From assembly GCF_020523965.1 (NCBI RefSeq), contig NZ_JAJAPX010000001.1, positions 62,001 to 126,000 of the forward strand: a DNA stretch of 64,000 bases. Reading direction: 5' to 3'. The position numbers and the translations under genes are program-made. Source of the stretch: Neotamlana sargassicola. Lineage in GTDB: Bacteria; Bacteroidota; Bacteroidia; Flavobacteriales; Flavobacteriaceae. A model generated the notes under the pieces. That model had not been told where the DNA came from and did not search any database. It was given only the letters and a program-made list of their open reading frames with translations. Below are positions 45,543 to 54,042 of this stretch, piece by piece. Numbering within the stretch: position 1 is the stretch's first letter; every line of letters starts with the position of its first letter.

Positions 45543-45578
45543 TAAAAAAGAAACCTCAAGAATGCATCTTGAGGTTTC
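45543..45578 (-). terminator. Terminator between ilvC and ilvA
   Basis: A perfect 12-bp stem GAAACCTCAAGA / TCTTGAGGTTTC with a 5-base loop is followed by a T run on the minus strand. It should end the ilvDBNC transcript. Confidence 0.92.
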
Positions 45579-45602
45579 GGAAAAACTATATGTGTTTTGT
45601 AT

Positions 45603-47078
45603 TTACACGATTGGTTTCATAGCCGTCATAGATGCTCTTAAGAATTCACCAATTTTTTCAACTGGATGCTCTCTTAATGCTTTATTTACAGCAATTAATT
45701 TAGCATTATCTACACCTTCACCATTATCTTTTGCGAATGGCTTACCAATTACGTCTGTATCAATTTTAGTCATGAAATCTGCTAATAAAGGCTTACAAGC
45801 ATGATCGAATAAATAACATCCGTATTCTGCAGTATCAGAAATAACACTGTTCATTTCGTATAATTTACGTCTTGCAATAGTGTTTGCAATAAGTGGTGTT
45901 TCGTGTAACGACTCGTAATAAGCAGACTCGTCGATGATTCCAGAATCTGTCATGGCTTCAAAAGCTAATTCAACACCAGCTTTAACCATAGCTACCATTA
46001 ATACACCGTTATCGTAAAATTCTTGTTCAGAAATTTCAACATCTCCAGCTGGAGTTTTTTCGAATGCAGTTTCAGCAGTTTCAGCTCTCCATCCTAATAG
46101 TTTCTCATCTCCGTTTGCCCAATCTTCCATCATTCCGCTAGAGAAACGTCCTTCCATAATATCATCCATGTGTTTTTGGAATAACGGACGCATGATATCT
46201 TTTAATTCTTCAGATAATTCAAACGCTTTAATTTTAGCTGGATTAGATAATCTATCCATCATGTTTGTAATACCACCGTATTTTAAACCTTCGGTAATAG
46301 TTTCCCAACCAAATTGAATTAATTTAGAAGCATAACCAGCATCAATTCCTTTTTCAATCATTTTATCGAAACAAAGAATAGATCCTGTTTGTAATAAACC
46401 ACATAAAATGGTTTGCTCTCCCATTAAATCACTTTTTACTTCAGCAACAAAAGATGACTCTAAAACACCTGCTCTATCTCCACCAGTTGCAGCTGCATAG
46501 GCTTTAGCTTGCGCCCAACCTTTTCCTTCTGGATCGTTTTCTGGGTGAACCGCAATTAATGTTGGCACACCAAAACCTCTTTTATATTCTTCGCGAACCT
46601 CTGAACCTGGACACTTAGGCGCTACCATAATTACAGTTAAATCTTCACGAATTTGAGTTCCTTCTTCAACAATATTAAAACCATGAGAATAGCTTAACGT
46701 AGCTCCTTTTTTCATTAAAGGCATAACAGCGTTAACAACATTTGTATGTTGCTTATCTGGAGTTAAGTTTAAAACTAAATCGGCAGTTGGAATTAGCTCT
46801 TCGTAAGTACCAACAGTAAATCCGTTTTCTGTAGCATTTACAAAAGACTGACGCTTTTCTTCGATAGCTTTTGGTCTTAAGGCATAAGAAATATCTAATC
46901 CAGAATCTCTCATGTTTAATCCTTGGTTAAGTCCCTGAGCACCGCAACCAACAATAACAATTTTCTTTCCTTTTAATGCTTCTACACCATCTTCAAACTC
47001 TGAAGCGTCCATAAATCTACACTTCGATAATTGATCGATTTTATCTCTTAATGATAGTGTGTTAAAATAATTTCCCAT
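45603..47078 (-). CDS. ilvC: Ketol-acid reductoisomerase, class II (long)
   Basis: The 491-residue protein has [31 protein letters not shown] (NADPH-binding), [26 protein letters not shown], and two copies of the knotted helical domain with metal-binding acidic residues ([33 protein letters not shown]). Length over 480 marks class II. It isomerises and reduces acetohydroxy acids in valine, isoleucine and leucine synthesis. It is the last gene of the ilv operon, 27 bases after ilvN. Confidence 0.96.
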   Translation of the reverse strand: MGNYFNTLSLRDKIDQLSKCRFMDASEFEDGVEALKGKKIVIVGCGAQGLNQGLNMRDSGLDISYALRPKAIEEKRQSFVNATENGFTVGTYEELIPTADLVLNLTPDKQHTNVVNAVMPLMKKGATLSYSHGFNIVEEGTQIREDLTVIMVAPKCPGSEVREEYKRGFGVPTLIAVHPENDPEGKGWAQAKAYAAATGGDRAGVLESSFVAEVKSDLMGEQTILCGLLQTGSILCFDKMIEKGIDAGYASKLIQFGWETITEGLKYGGITNMMDRLSNPAKIKAFELSEELKDIMRPLFQKHMDDIMEGRFSSGMMEDWANGDEKLLGWRAETAETAFEKTPAGDVEISEQEFYDNGVLMVAMVKAGVELAFEAMTDSGIIDESAYYESLHETPLIANTIARRKLYEMNSVISDTAEYGCYLFDHACKPLLADFMTKIDTDVIGKPFAKDNGEGVDNAKLIAVNKALREHPVEKIGEFLRASMTAMKPIV

Positions 47079-47105
47079 TTTATTTTTCTAGTTGTTGTTT
47101 ATTTA

Positions 47106-47636
47106 TTAATTATTAAATGCATCAAGCATTTCTGTTATCTTCATTTCATCTTTTGTTACAGCTATGCGCCCTGAACGTACAAACTGCATAATACCAAATA
47201 CGTTTAAATCGCGACGTAATGCTTCAATTTCATGACGTCGTCCAGATTTTTCTAAAACAAAAAATTCTTTGTTTACCGTTACAATTCTGGTGTTACTTTC
47301 TTTAATTATATTTTGAATTTGAGGTTCTTCAAAAAGTAATTCAGACTTTATTTTAAACATACAAGACTCTGTAAAAATAGTTTGGTCTTCGGTATGATAA
47401 TAGGCTTTAATTACTTCAATTTGTTTTTCAAATTGCCCTACAATTTTTTTAGCTTGATCTTCGCAAATATTTACTACAATAACAAAACGATTAACCCCTT
47501 CAATCTCAGATTGTGAAGTTGTTAAGCTCTCTATATTGATATGTCTGCGTTGAAAAATTGCCGAAACACGATTTAATAACCCGATGTTATTTTCGGTATA
47601 TATTGAAATGGTATATGATTTTATATCTTCACTCAT
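47106..47636 (-). CDS. ilvN: Acetolactate synthase small (regulatory) subunit
   Basis: The 176-residue protein has the N-terminal ACT domain (TISIYTENNIGLLNRVSAIFQRRHINIESLTTS, with ENxxGxLxRV-type ligand loop). The C-terminal small-subunit domain includes ILEVNKEFFVLEKSGRRHEIEALRRDL-like sequence. It activates the large subunit and confers feedback control, probably by valine. It is 12 bases after ilvB. Confidence 0.93.
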   Translation of the reverse strand: MSEDIKSYTISIYTENNIGLLNRVSAIFQRRHINIESLTTSQSEIEGVNRFVIVVNICEDQAKKIVGQFEKQIEVIKAYYHTEDQTIFTESCMFKIKSELLFEEPQIQNIIKESNTRIVTVNKEFFVLEKSGRRHEIEALRRDLNVFGIMQFVRSGRIAVTKDEMKITEMLDAFNN

Positions 47637-47648
47637 TTTTATAAGATT

Positions 47649-49382
47649 TTAGCTTAAACGAACATCTGAAACTGATGCTCCGGTTGGAATCATTGGAAAC
47701 ACGTTATCTTCTTTCTCAACACACACTTCTAAGAAATACGATTTTTTAGAAGCAATCATTTCCTTAACAGCATCGGCCAATTCTTCTCGTTTTACCACTT
47801 TGCGAGCTTCAATATGATAACCTTTTGCAATAGTAACAAAATCTGGGTTTACCATTTCGGTTGAAGCATAACGCTTATCGAAAAACAGTTGTTGCCATTG
47901 GCGCACCATTCCTAAAAACTCATTGTTTAATACTACAATTTTTACAGGTACTTGTTGCTGAAAAATGGTACCTAACTCTTGAATATTCATTTGGTAACCA
48001 CCATCGCCTATTATGGCTACAACTTCACGATCTGGCGCTGCCATTTTCGCACCAATAGCTGCGGGTAAGGCAAACCCCATAGTTCCTAAACCACCAGAGG
48101 TAATATTACTTTTAGTAACATTAAAATCGGCATAACGACAAGCAATCATTTGATGCTGACCAACATCTGATACAATAGCTGCTTTACCTTCAGACTCGAT
48201 ATTAATTTGTTTTAATACCTCGCCCATTGTTAAGCCTTCTTTTTCCGGATGAATATCGTGTTTGATAACTTTTTCGAACTCTATTTGGTATAAATCTTTA
48301 AATTCTTGCAACCAAGATTCATGTTTTGTTTCGTTTAAAAGTGGTAAAAGTTGAGATAAACTATCTTTAGCATCGCCAATTACAGCTACATCGGTTTTTA
48401 CATTTTTATCAATTTCTGCAGGATCTATATCGAAATGTACAATTTTAGCCTGTTTTGCATACGTTGCTAAATTACCCGTAACACGATCGTCGAAACGCAT
48501 ACCAATGGCTATTAATACATCGCACTCGTTAGTTAATTTATTAGGTGCATAATTACCATGCATACCAACCATACCAATATTTAAAGGATGTGATGTTGGT
48601 ATGGCAGAAGCCCCCAAAATAGTCCAAGCAGAAGGAATTCCTGCTTTTTCCATAACCGCTTTAAGTTCGTTTTCGGCTTCACCTAAAATAACACCTTGCC
48701 CCCAAACAATCATTGGTTTTTTAGCATTATTTATTAAATCTGCAGCTGCTTTTACGGCTTCGGGTTTTGTTTTTGGCACCGCAATATAACTACGAATACC
48801 AGTACATTTTTTATATTGAAAATCAAGTTCTGAAACTTGAGCATCTTTAGTAATATCGATTAAAACTGGTCCTGGACGACCACTTTTAGCAATATAAAAA
48901 GCTTTTGCTAAAACTTCAGGTATTTCTGAAGCTTTAGTAACTTGGCAATTCCATTTTGTTACTGGTGTTGAAATACCAACAATATCGGTTTCTTGAAAAG
49001 CATCGCTACCTAATAAGTGTGAAAACACTTGCCCTGTAATACAAACTAACGGTGTTGAATCTATTTGAGCATCTGCAATTCCGGTTACTAAATTAGTAGC
49101 TCCAGGTCCAGATGTTGCCATAGCGACACCAACTTTACCAGAAATACGCGCGTAACCTTGAGCCGCATGAGCTGCTCCCTGCTCGTGACGTGTAAGTACG
49201 TGATGAATTTTTCCTTGATATTTATAAATTTCGTCGTAAACTGGCATAATTGCACCTCCAGGATATCCGTAAAGTACATCTACACCTTCTTCTATTAAGC
49301 ACCTTATAATGGCTTCGCTTCCTGTGATGCGTTCTGTTTTATTTGCCACGCTCTTATTTTGTTTTATTGTTTGTGTATCCAT
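47649..49382 (-). CDS. ilvB: Acetolactate synthase large (catalytic) subunit
   Basis: The 577-residue ThDP enzyme has the catalytic Glu region GYPGGAIMPVYDEIY and TRHEQGAAHAAQGYARISGKVG. The ThDP/Mg motif is GDGGYQMNIQELGTIFQQQVPVKIVVLNN (GDG...NN). It condenses pyruvate with pyruvate or 2-oxobutyrate. It is the second gene of the operon, behind ilvD; the 56-base gap contains a dyad repeat. Length and motifs are normal. Confidence 0.95.
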   Translation of the reverse strand: MDTQTIKQNKSVANKTERITGSEAIIRCLIEEGVDVLYGYPGGAIMPVYDEIYKYQGKIHHVLTRHEQGAAHAAQGYARISGKVGVAMATSGPGATNLVTGIADAQIDSTPLVCITGQVFSHLLGSDAFQETDIVGISTPVTKWNCQVTKASEIPEVLAKAFYIAKSGRPGPVLIDITKDAQVSELDFQYKKCTGIRSYIAVPKTKPEAVKAAADLINNAKKPMIVWGQGVILGEAENELKAVMEKAGIPSAWTILGASAIPTSHPLNIGMVGMHGNYAPNKLTNECDVLIAIGMRFDDRVTGNLATYAKQAKIVHFDIDPAEIDKNVKTDVAVIGDAKDSLSQLLPLLNETKHESWLQEFKDLYQIEFEKVIKHDIHPEKEGLTMGEVLKQINIESEGKAAIVSDVGQHQMIACRYADFNVTKSNITSGGLGTMGFALPAAIGAKMAAPDREVVAIIGDGGYQMNIQELGTIFQQQVPVKIVVLNNEFLGMVRQWQQLFFDKRYASTEMVNPDFVTIAKGYHIEARKVVKREELADAVKEMIASKKSYFLEVCVEKEDNVFPMIPTGASVSDVRLS

Positions 49383-49400
49383 AGCTCATATTTATTCATG

Positions 49401-49425
49401 AGATTTCTGCCTAAACAGAAATGAC
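49401..49425. repeat. Short dyad repeat ATTTCTG-N6-CAGAAAT followed by GACA
   Basis: The stem ATTTCTG/CAGAAAT with trailing GACAAAA lies in the ilvD-ilvB gap. It resembles the element at 21395-21422 in layout (short dyad then TGACA). Confidence 0.5.
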
Positions 49426-49438
49426 AAAACGTTTTATT

Positions 49439-51124
49439 TTACGCGTCGGTTACACAGCCTTTTGAAGCCGATGCTACCGATTTTGCGTACTTGTATAAAA
49501 TTCCTTTTTTATGTTTTAATTCTGGAGCTTTCCATTGTGCTTTTCTTTCAGCTAATTCTTCATCTGAAATTAAAACGTTAATAGAATTGTCTTCTGCACT
49601 AATTCTAATTTTGTCTCCAGTTTTTAACAAACCTATTGTACCGCCCGTTTGTGCTTCTGGTGTAATATGACCAACCACAAAACCATGAGTACCTCCAGAG
49701 AAACGTCCATCGGTAATTAATGCTACAGATTTACCTAAACCTGCTCCCATAATTAATGATGTTGGCTTAAGCATTTCTGGCATACCTGGACCTCCTTTTG
49801 GACCCACATAGCGGATAACGACGACATCGCCACGCTCTACTTCGCCATTAGAAATACCTGTATTTGCCGCTTGTTCGCCATTGTAAACCACAGCTTTTCC
49901 TTCAAAAACCAATCCTTCTTTTCCTGATATTTTTGCTACAGCTCCTTCTGACGCTAAGTTTCCATAAAGTATTTGTAAGTTTCCTGAAGATTTTAAAGCC
50001 TTATCTGTTGGAAAAATTACATCTTGACTTTCCTCCTCAAACTCTAATGGCTCTACATCTTTTAAATTTTCGGCTAAAGTTTTTCCTGTAACTGTCATGC
50101 AATCTCCGTGCAGATAACCATTATCTAAAAGATATTTCATTACTGCTGGTGTACCACCAATACCGTGAACATCTTCCATTAGGTATTTTCCACTAGGTTT
50201 TAAATCTGCTATTAAAGGAGTTCTGTCGCTTACACGCTGAAAATCTTCTAAAGTAAAATCGATATCGGCAGCATGTGCAATAGCTAAAAAGTGAAGCACC
50301 GCATTGGTAGATCCGCCTAAAGCATTTACTAAAGCAATGGCATTTTCTATAGATTTTTTAGAAATAATATCTAATGGTTTTAAATCTAGCTCTAACAAAT
50401 TTTTAATCGCTCTCGCATGGCGCTCGCTTTCTGATAATTTATTAGGATTTTCTGCAGGAATAGATGAGTTATAAGGTAAAGCAAAGCCCATACACTCTAT
50501 TGCCGAAGCCATAGTATTTGCAGTGTACATACCACCACATGCTCCTGCTCCTGGAATAGCACGACGAATAATTTCTCTATATTCGTCTTCTTCAATTTCA
50601 CCAGCTACCTTTTGTCCTAAAGCTTCAAAAGCAGAAACAATATTAAGTTTTCTCCCTTTATAGTTTCCAGAAGCAATAGTTCCACCATACATCATAATAG
50701 ACGGACGATTTAATCGTAACATGGCTATTACAGCTCCAGGCATATTTTTATCACAGCCAACAATAGAAATTAACGCATCGTAACTTTGTGCATTCATTAC
50801 AGTTTCTATAGAATCGGCAATAATATCGCGAGAAGCCAAAGAATAGTTCATTCCTGATGTTCCCATTGATATACCATCACTAACCCCTATTGTGTTAAAC
50901 CCTAAACCGACTAAGTTAGCAATTTTACATTCTAATTTCACCTCATCTTTAAGCCTGTTAAGATGCATATTACATGGGTTACCATCGTAACCTGTACTTG
51001 CAATACCTACTTGGGCTTTGTTCATGTCTTCATCTGTTAATCCAACAGCATACAACATGGCTTGTGATGCAGGTTGCGATTCGTCTTGCGTTAACCTTTT
51101 ACTGTGTTTATTTAATTCTTTCAT
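49439..51124 (-). CDS. ilvD: Dihydroxy-acid dehydratase
   Basis: The 561-residue IlvD/Edd-family protein has [14 protein letters not shown] and [14 protein letters not shown] (cluster cysteines) with the third cysteine in [14 protein letters not shown]. It also has [19 protein letters not shown] near the C-terminus. It dehydrates dihydroxy acids to 2-oxoisovalerate and its methyl homologue using an Fe-S cluster. It is the first structural gene of the operon. A 314-base leader upstream contains the ILV-rich peptide and attenuator. Confidence 0.95.
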   Translation of the reverse strand: MKELNKHSKRLTQDESQPASQAMLYAVGLTDEDMNKAQVGIASTGYDGNPCNMHLNRLKDEVKLECKIANLVGLGFNTIGVSDGISMGTSGMNYSLASRDIIADSIETVMNAQSYDALISIVGCDKNMPGAVIAMLRLNRPSIMMYGGTIASGNYKGRKLNIVSAFEALGQKVAGEIEEDEYREIIRRAIPGAGACGGMYTANTMASAIECMGFALPYNSSIPAENPNKLSESERHARAIKNLLELDLKPLDIISKKSIENAIALVNALGGSTNAVLHFLAIAHAADIDFTLEDFQRVSDRTPLIADLKPSGKYLMEDVHGIGGTPAVMKYLLDNGYLHGDCMTVTGKTLAENLKDVEPLEFEEESQDVIFPTDKALKSSGNLQILYGNLASEGAVAKISGKEGLVFEGKAVVYNGEQAANTGISNGEVERGDVVVIRYVGPKGGPGMPEMLKPTSLIMGAGLGKSVALITDGRFSGGTHGFVVGHITPEAQTGGTIGLLKTGDKIRISAEDNSINVLISDEELAERKAQWKAPELKHKKGILYKYAKSVASASKGCVTDA

Positions 51125-51372
51125 TGTTTGTTTACAGAAAATTTTATCTTTTATCTTAATTTTTTAGCAAATATTTAATTTTTAATTCCTCATTTTAAAT
51201 TTCACTTAAAAAAAGACATAATAAGCTTCGAAATTAGTTTTTTAAGCTGTTCTAGCTATTTTTCTATCTTTTTTTAGTTTAAATCCACAACCCCAATTAA
51301 ACACATAAAAAGCTGTTTTACAGATCTTTAAATGATTTTTTTTATGATGTTCAAAACCTATAAAAAAACGCA

Positions 51373-51400
51373 TAAAAAAAACCTTCCGTTTCGGGAAGGC
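51373..51400 (-). terminator. Attenuator terminator in the ilv leader
   Basis: On the minus strand CCTTCC-CGAAAC-GGAAGG, preceded by G and followed by TTTTTTTT, is a compact rho-independent terminator. It lies 39 bases after the stop of the ILV-rich leader peptide and about 250 bases before ilvD, the expected place for transcription attenuation. Confidence 0.88.
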
Positions 51401-51438
51401 TTTCATAAAAGTTTTATATTCAAAAATACCGTTCCCTA

Positions 51439-51498
51439 TCATTGTGAAAAAATCACAACGACAATAACTAAAACGATATTTAAAAGGTTTTTTCTCAT
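51439..51498 (-). CDS. ilv operon leader peptide (19 codons, ILV-rich)
   Basis: A minus-strand ATG at 51498 opens a short frame encoding MRKNLLNIVLVIVVVIFSQ and a TGA stop at 51441-51439. Eleven of nineteen residues are Ile, Leu or Val, eleven of them within twelve codons, exactly what a branched-chain attenuation peptide needs. A stem TTGTGA/TCACAA lies in its last codons, and a strong terminator follows. When charged Ile, Leu or Val tRNA is scarce, the ribosome would stall and prevent the terminator. A possible promoter with -7-like AATCTTTG lies about 15 bases upstream. Confidence 0.85.
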   Translation of the reverse strand: MRKNLLNIVLVIVVVIFSQ

Positions 51499-51567
51499 TT
51501 TCACTTAACAAAGATTTATAAATTATTTTAAAGTTCCAATTTTTTCATAAAAAAAAGAAAAATGGTT

Positions 51568-51595
51568 TTGGTTCTCTTTTATTTTTATAATTTTG
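51568..51595 (+). promoter_or_regulatory. metK promoter
   Basis: TTG (51568-51570), 17 bases, then TAATTTTG (51588-51595) perfectly match the Bacteroidota promoter consensus. Transcription would begin about 51601, just before the riboswitch. It overlaps the divergent control region of the ilv operon. Confidence 0.8.
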
Positions 51596-51608
51596 CGCCA
51601 CAAATAAC

Positions 51609-51715
51609 AGAGGAAAGATTTGACTGATTGCAACCTCTATTCTATTTGAACTTTTCAGAAAAACATAAAGATACTGAAACAAGTTCAGCATGAATAAAAA
51701 AATGCTAAAGGCAGT
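51609..51715 (+). promoter_or_regulatory. SAM-II-like riboswitch in the metK leader
   Basis: P1 is AGAGG (51609-51613) with CCTCT (51634-51638), enclosing GATTTGACTGATTGCAA. A distal strand AATGCTAAAGGCAGT (51701-51715) supplies the pseudoknot: ACTG (51623-51626) pairs with CAGT (51712-51715). The blocks GATTT...TTGCAA and GCTAAA...GG are the conserved parts of SAM-II. The connecting loop is unusually long (about 60 bases) and holds a hairpin CTGAA-ACAAG-TTCAG (51674-51688). A further hairpin TTGACG/CGTCAA (51726-51742) precedes the start codon. SAM binding should repress metK. Confidence 0.8.
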
Positions 51716-51767
51716 GTTAACTACCTTGACGTTTTCCGTCAAATCGATTTCTATTAAAATATATTTT

Positions 51768-53021
51768 ATGGCTTATTTATTTACTTCAGAAAGTGTTTCT
51801 GAAGGCCACCCAGATAAGGTCGCAGACCAAATTAGTGATGCTTTAATTGATAATTTTTTAGCATTTGATGTAGACTCGAAAGTAGCTTGCGAAACTCTTG
51901 TAACTACTGGACAAGTAGTACTTGCAGGAGAAGTGCGCTCAAAAACTTATTTAGATGTTCAGCAAATTGCTCGCGACACCATTAATAAAATTGGTTACAC
52001 CAAAGGCGAATATATGTTTGATGGTAATTCTTGTGGTGTTTTATCTGCAATTCATGAACAAAGTGATGAAATTAACCAAGGTGTAGACCGCGGAAGCAAA
52101 GAGCTTCAAGGTGCTGGCGACCAAGGTATGATGTTTGGTTACGCCACCAACGAAACCGAGAATTTTATGCCTTTGGCACTAGATTTATCGCACCGCATTT
52201 TAACCGAACTTGCCGAACTACGAAGAGAAAACAAAGACATTACTTATTTAAGACCAGACAGTAAAAGTCAAGTAACTATTGAATATAGTGATGATAATAT
52301 TCCGCAACGTATTGATGCCATTGTAGTTTCTACACAACACGACGAATTTGATGAAGATGAAGCAATGCTTGCTAAAATTAGAAGAGATATTATTGAAATA
52401 TTAATACCTCGTGTAGTAGCAAAATTACCAGAAGCAACACAGGCTTTATTTAACAACGACATTACATACCATATTAACCCAACAGGCAAGTTTGTTATAG
52501 GTGGACCACATGGCGATACTGGCTTAACTGGACGAAAAATTATTGTAGACACTTACGGTGGTAAAGGCGCCCATGGTGGCGGTGCATTTTCTGGTAAAGA
52601 CCCGAGTAAAGTTGACCGTAGTGCTGCTTATGCCACACGTCATATTGCTAAAAACTTGGTTGCTGCTGGTGTTGCTGACGAAGTTTTAGTTCAAGTAAGT
52701 TATGCCATTGGAGTTGTAGAGCCTATGGGAATTTTTATTGACACTTATGGTACTTGCCCTTTTAACATGACCGATGGTGAAATTGCTCAAAAAGTAAGTG
52801 AAATTTTTGATATGCGACCATTTGCTATTGAAGAACGCTTAAAACTACGCTCACCAATGTATAGCGAAACCGCCGCATACGGACACATGGGACGAAAAAA
52901 TGAAACTGTTACCAAAACCTTTAATCAACCCAACGGAGAAAGCATAACTCTTGATGTTGAACTATTTACATGGGAAAAATTAGATTATGTAGATAAGGTT
53001 AAAACTGCCTTTAATTTATAA
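51768..53021 (+). CDS. metK: S-adenosylmethionine synthase
   Basis: The 417-residue protein starts at ATG 51768: [26 protein letters not shown] longer frame from 51690 exists, but its first 26 residues come from riboswitch sequence and are rejected. Signatures are [12 protein letters not shown] (ATP-binding) and [20 protein letters not shown] (P-loop-like). It makes SAM from methionine and ATP. It stands alone between its riboswitch and a terminator and is divergent from ilvD. Its product is the ligand for both riboswitches in this window. Confidence 0.96.
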   Translation: MAYLFTSESVSEGHPDKVADQISDALIDNFLAFDVDSKVACETLVTTGQVVLAGEVRSKTYLDVQQIARDTINKIGYTKGEYMFDGNSCGVLSAIHEQSDEINQGVDRGSKELQGAGDQGMMFGYATNETENFMPLALDLSHRILTELAELRRENKDITYLRPDSKSQVTIEYSDDNIPQRIDAIVVSTQHDEFDEDEAMLAKIRRDIIEILIPRVVAKLPEATQALFNNDITYHINPTGKFVIGGPHGDTGLTGRKIIVDTYGGKGAHGGGAFSGKDPSKVDRSAAYATRHIAKNLVAAGVADEVLVQVSYAIGVVEPMGIFIDTYGTCPFNMTDGEIAQKVSEIFDMRPFAIEERLKLRSPMYSETAAYGHMGRKNETVTKTFNQPNGESITLDVELFTWEKLDYVDKVKTAFNL

Positions 53022-53046
53022 GAAATAAAGCATTATCATTAAAAAA

Positions 53047-53081
53047 AGTCGTTTAATATTTGAATTTAGACGGCTTTTTTT
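53047..53081 (+). terminator. Terminator after metK
   Basis: AGTCGTTTAAT pairs with ATTTAGACGGCT (with G-T pairs), followed by seven T. It lies 25 bases after the metK stop. Confidence 0.8.
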
Positions 53082-53129
53082 AGTTAATATTTTTTATATT
53101 TATAAACATAATATAATGCAAAAAAACAA

Positions 53130-53738
53130 ATGCTTAACAAAACAGCTGCAGAAGACAAACCATCTGTTTTTACTCTTGATAACTATAAGATTTTATATGA
53201 CAGTTCTCCCGATATGTTATTATCGGTTTGCGCTTCCACAACAAAAATTTTAGAGTGCAACAATACTTTAGCTAAAACACTAAATACTTCCAAAGATAAG
53301 CTAATAGGTAAATCTGTATTTTCCATTTATCATCATGATTGTATTGAAAGCGTTGAAAATGCATTTAAGACTTTTATAGAGAAAGGCCGCTTAAACAACC
53401 TTGAACTAATTCTTAAAAATAAAACCCCAATTTTACTAAAAGTAGAAGCAATTAGAAATGTTTATGGCGAAATTATTTACAGCAATTCCTGCCTAAGAGA
53501 TATTTCGAACACAAAGCACATAAAGCCAAAAGTTAAAAAGAAAAAAGAAAATGATGAGACAGAATCATTAATTCGTGCATATAACAGTTCGAAAAAAATA
53601 GCCCAATCATTAAAACTAATAAAAGATAGCGCTAAAGCCATAAGAACGCAAAATAAGACCGACAACGATTATTCGAAAACAATGAAAGATATAGAGCGCC
53701 GCATGGAAAATATTTTAGAAACTTTAAACGAGGATTAA
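53130..53738 (+). CDS. PAS-domain protein without recognisable output domain
   Basis: In the 202-residue protein, residues about 18-130 form a PAS domain: ILYDSSPDMLLSVCASTTKILECNNTLAKTLNTSKDKLIGKSVFSIYHHD and the following strands to YSNSCLRDISN. The remaining 70 residues are highly charged and helical (KPKVKKKKENDE..., then a coiled-coil-like tail). No kinase, cyclase or DNA-binding domain follows. It has no signal peptide. It lies alone between metK and tRNA-Tyr. A sensory or scaffold role is only inferred from the PAS fold. Confidence 0.82.
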   Translation: MLNKTAAEDKPSVFTLDNYKILYDSSPDMLLSVCASTTKILECNNTLAKTLNTSKDKLIGKSVFSIYHHDCIESVENAFKTFIEKGRLNNLELILKNKTPILLKVEAIRNVYGEIIYSNSCLRDISNTKHIKPKVKKKKENDETESLIRAYNSSKKIAQSLKLIKDSAKAIRTQNKTDNDYSKTMKDIERRMENILETLNED

Positions 53739-53797
53739 CTTTCTAAAATATTCATTAAAACACAAACAAAGTACACTGCAAATTCTACAAAATAAAA

Positions 53798-53822
53798 AAA
53801 GCCTGCATTTCTGCAGGCTTTT
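53798..53822. terminator. Bidirectional terminator between PAS gene and tRNA-Tyr
   Basis: AGCCTGCA-TTTC-TGCAGGCT is a perfect 8-bp stem with T runs on both strands. It would end the PAS transcript (plus) and the tRNA transcript (minus). Confidence 0.88.
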
Positions 53823-53832
53823 CACTTTTAAG

Positions 53833-53914
<82 letters not shown>

Positions 53915-53926
53915 AAAAACCGAGCG

Positions 53927-53956
53927 CAAATATATTACGCTTCTTTGTATCTACAA
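53927..53956 (-). promoter_or_regulatory. tRNA-Tyr promoter
   Basis: On the minus strand TTG (53956-53954), 19 bases, then TATATTTG (53934-53927) match the consensus exactly. The predicted start is about 6 bases before the tRNA. Confidence 0.8.
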
Positions 53957-53980
53957 AATTTTACAATCAAAATATTAAAT

Positions 53981-54020
53981 AAAAAAAAGAAGTTTCCTTT
54001 TTACTTTAGAAACTTCCTTT
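53981..54020 (-). terminator. Terminator after the beta-barrel receptor gene
   Basis: GAAGTTTC (53989-53996) pairs with GAAACTTC (54009-54016), followed by eight T on the minus strand. Confidence 0.8.
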
Positions 54021-54042
54021 TTTACTTGAGTGTTTTGCTTCT

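Noticed and set aside
51242-51511. 89-codon minus-strand frame over the ilv leader
   Set aside because: It runs across the attenuator terminator and overlaps the ILV-rich leader peptide in another frame; composition (Phe/Lys-rich) looks non-coding.
51690-51767. N-terminal extension of metK (26 extra codons in frame from an upstream ATG)
   Set aside because: The extra codons lie in riboswitch and leader sequence and have no match to the MetK N-terminus, which clearly begins [18 protein letters not shown] at 51768.
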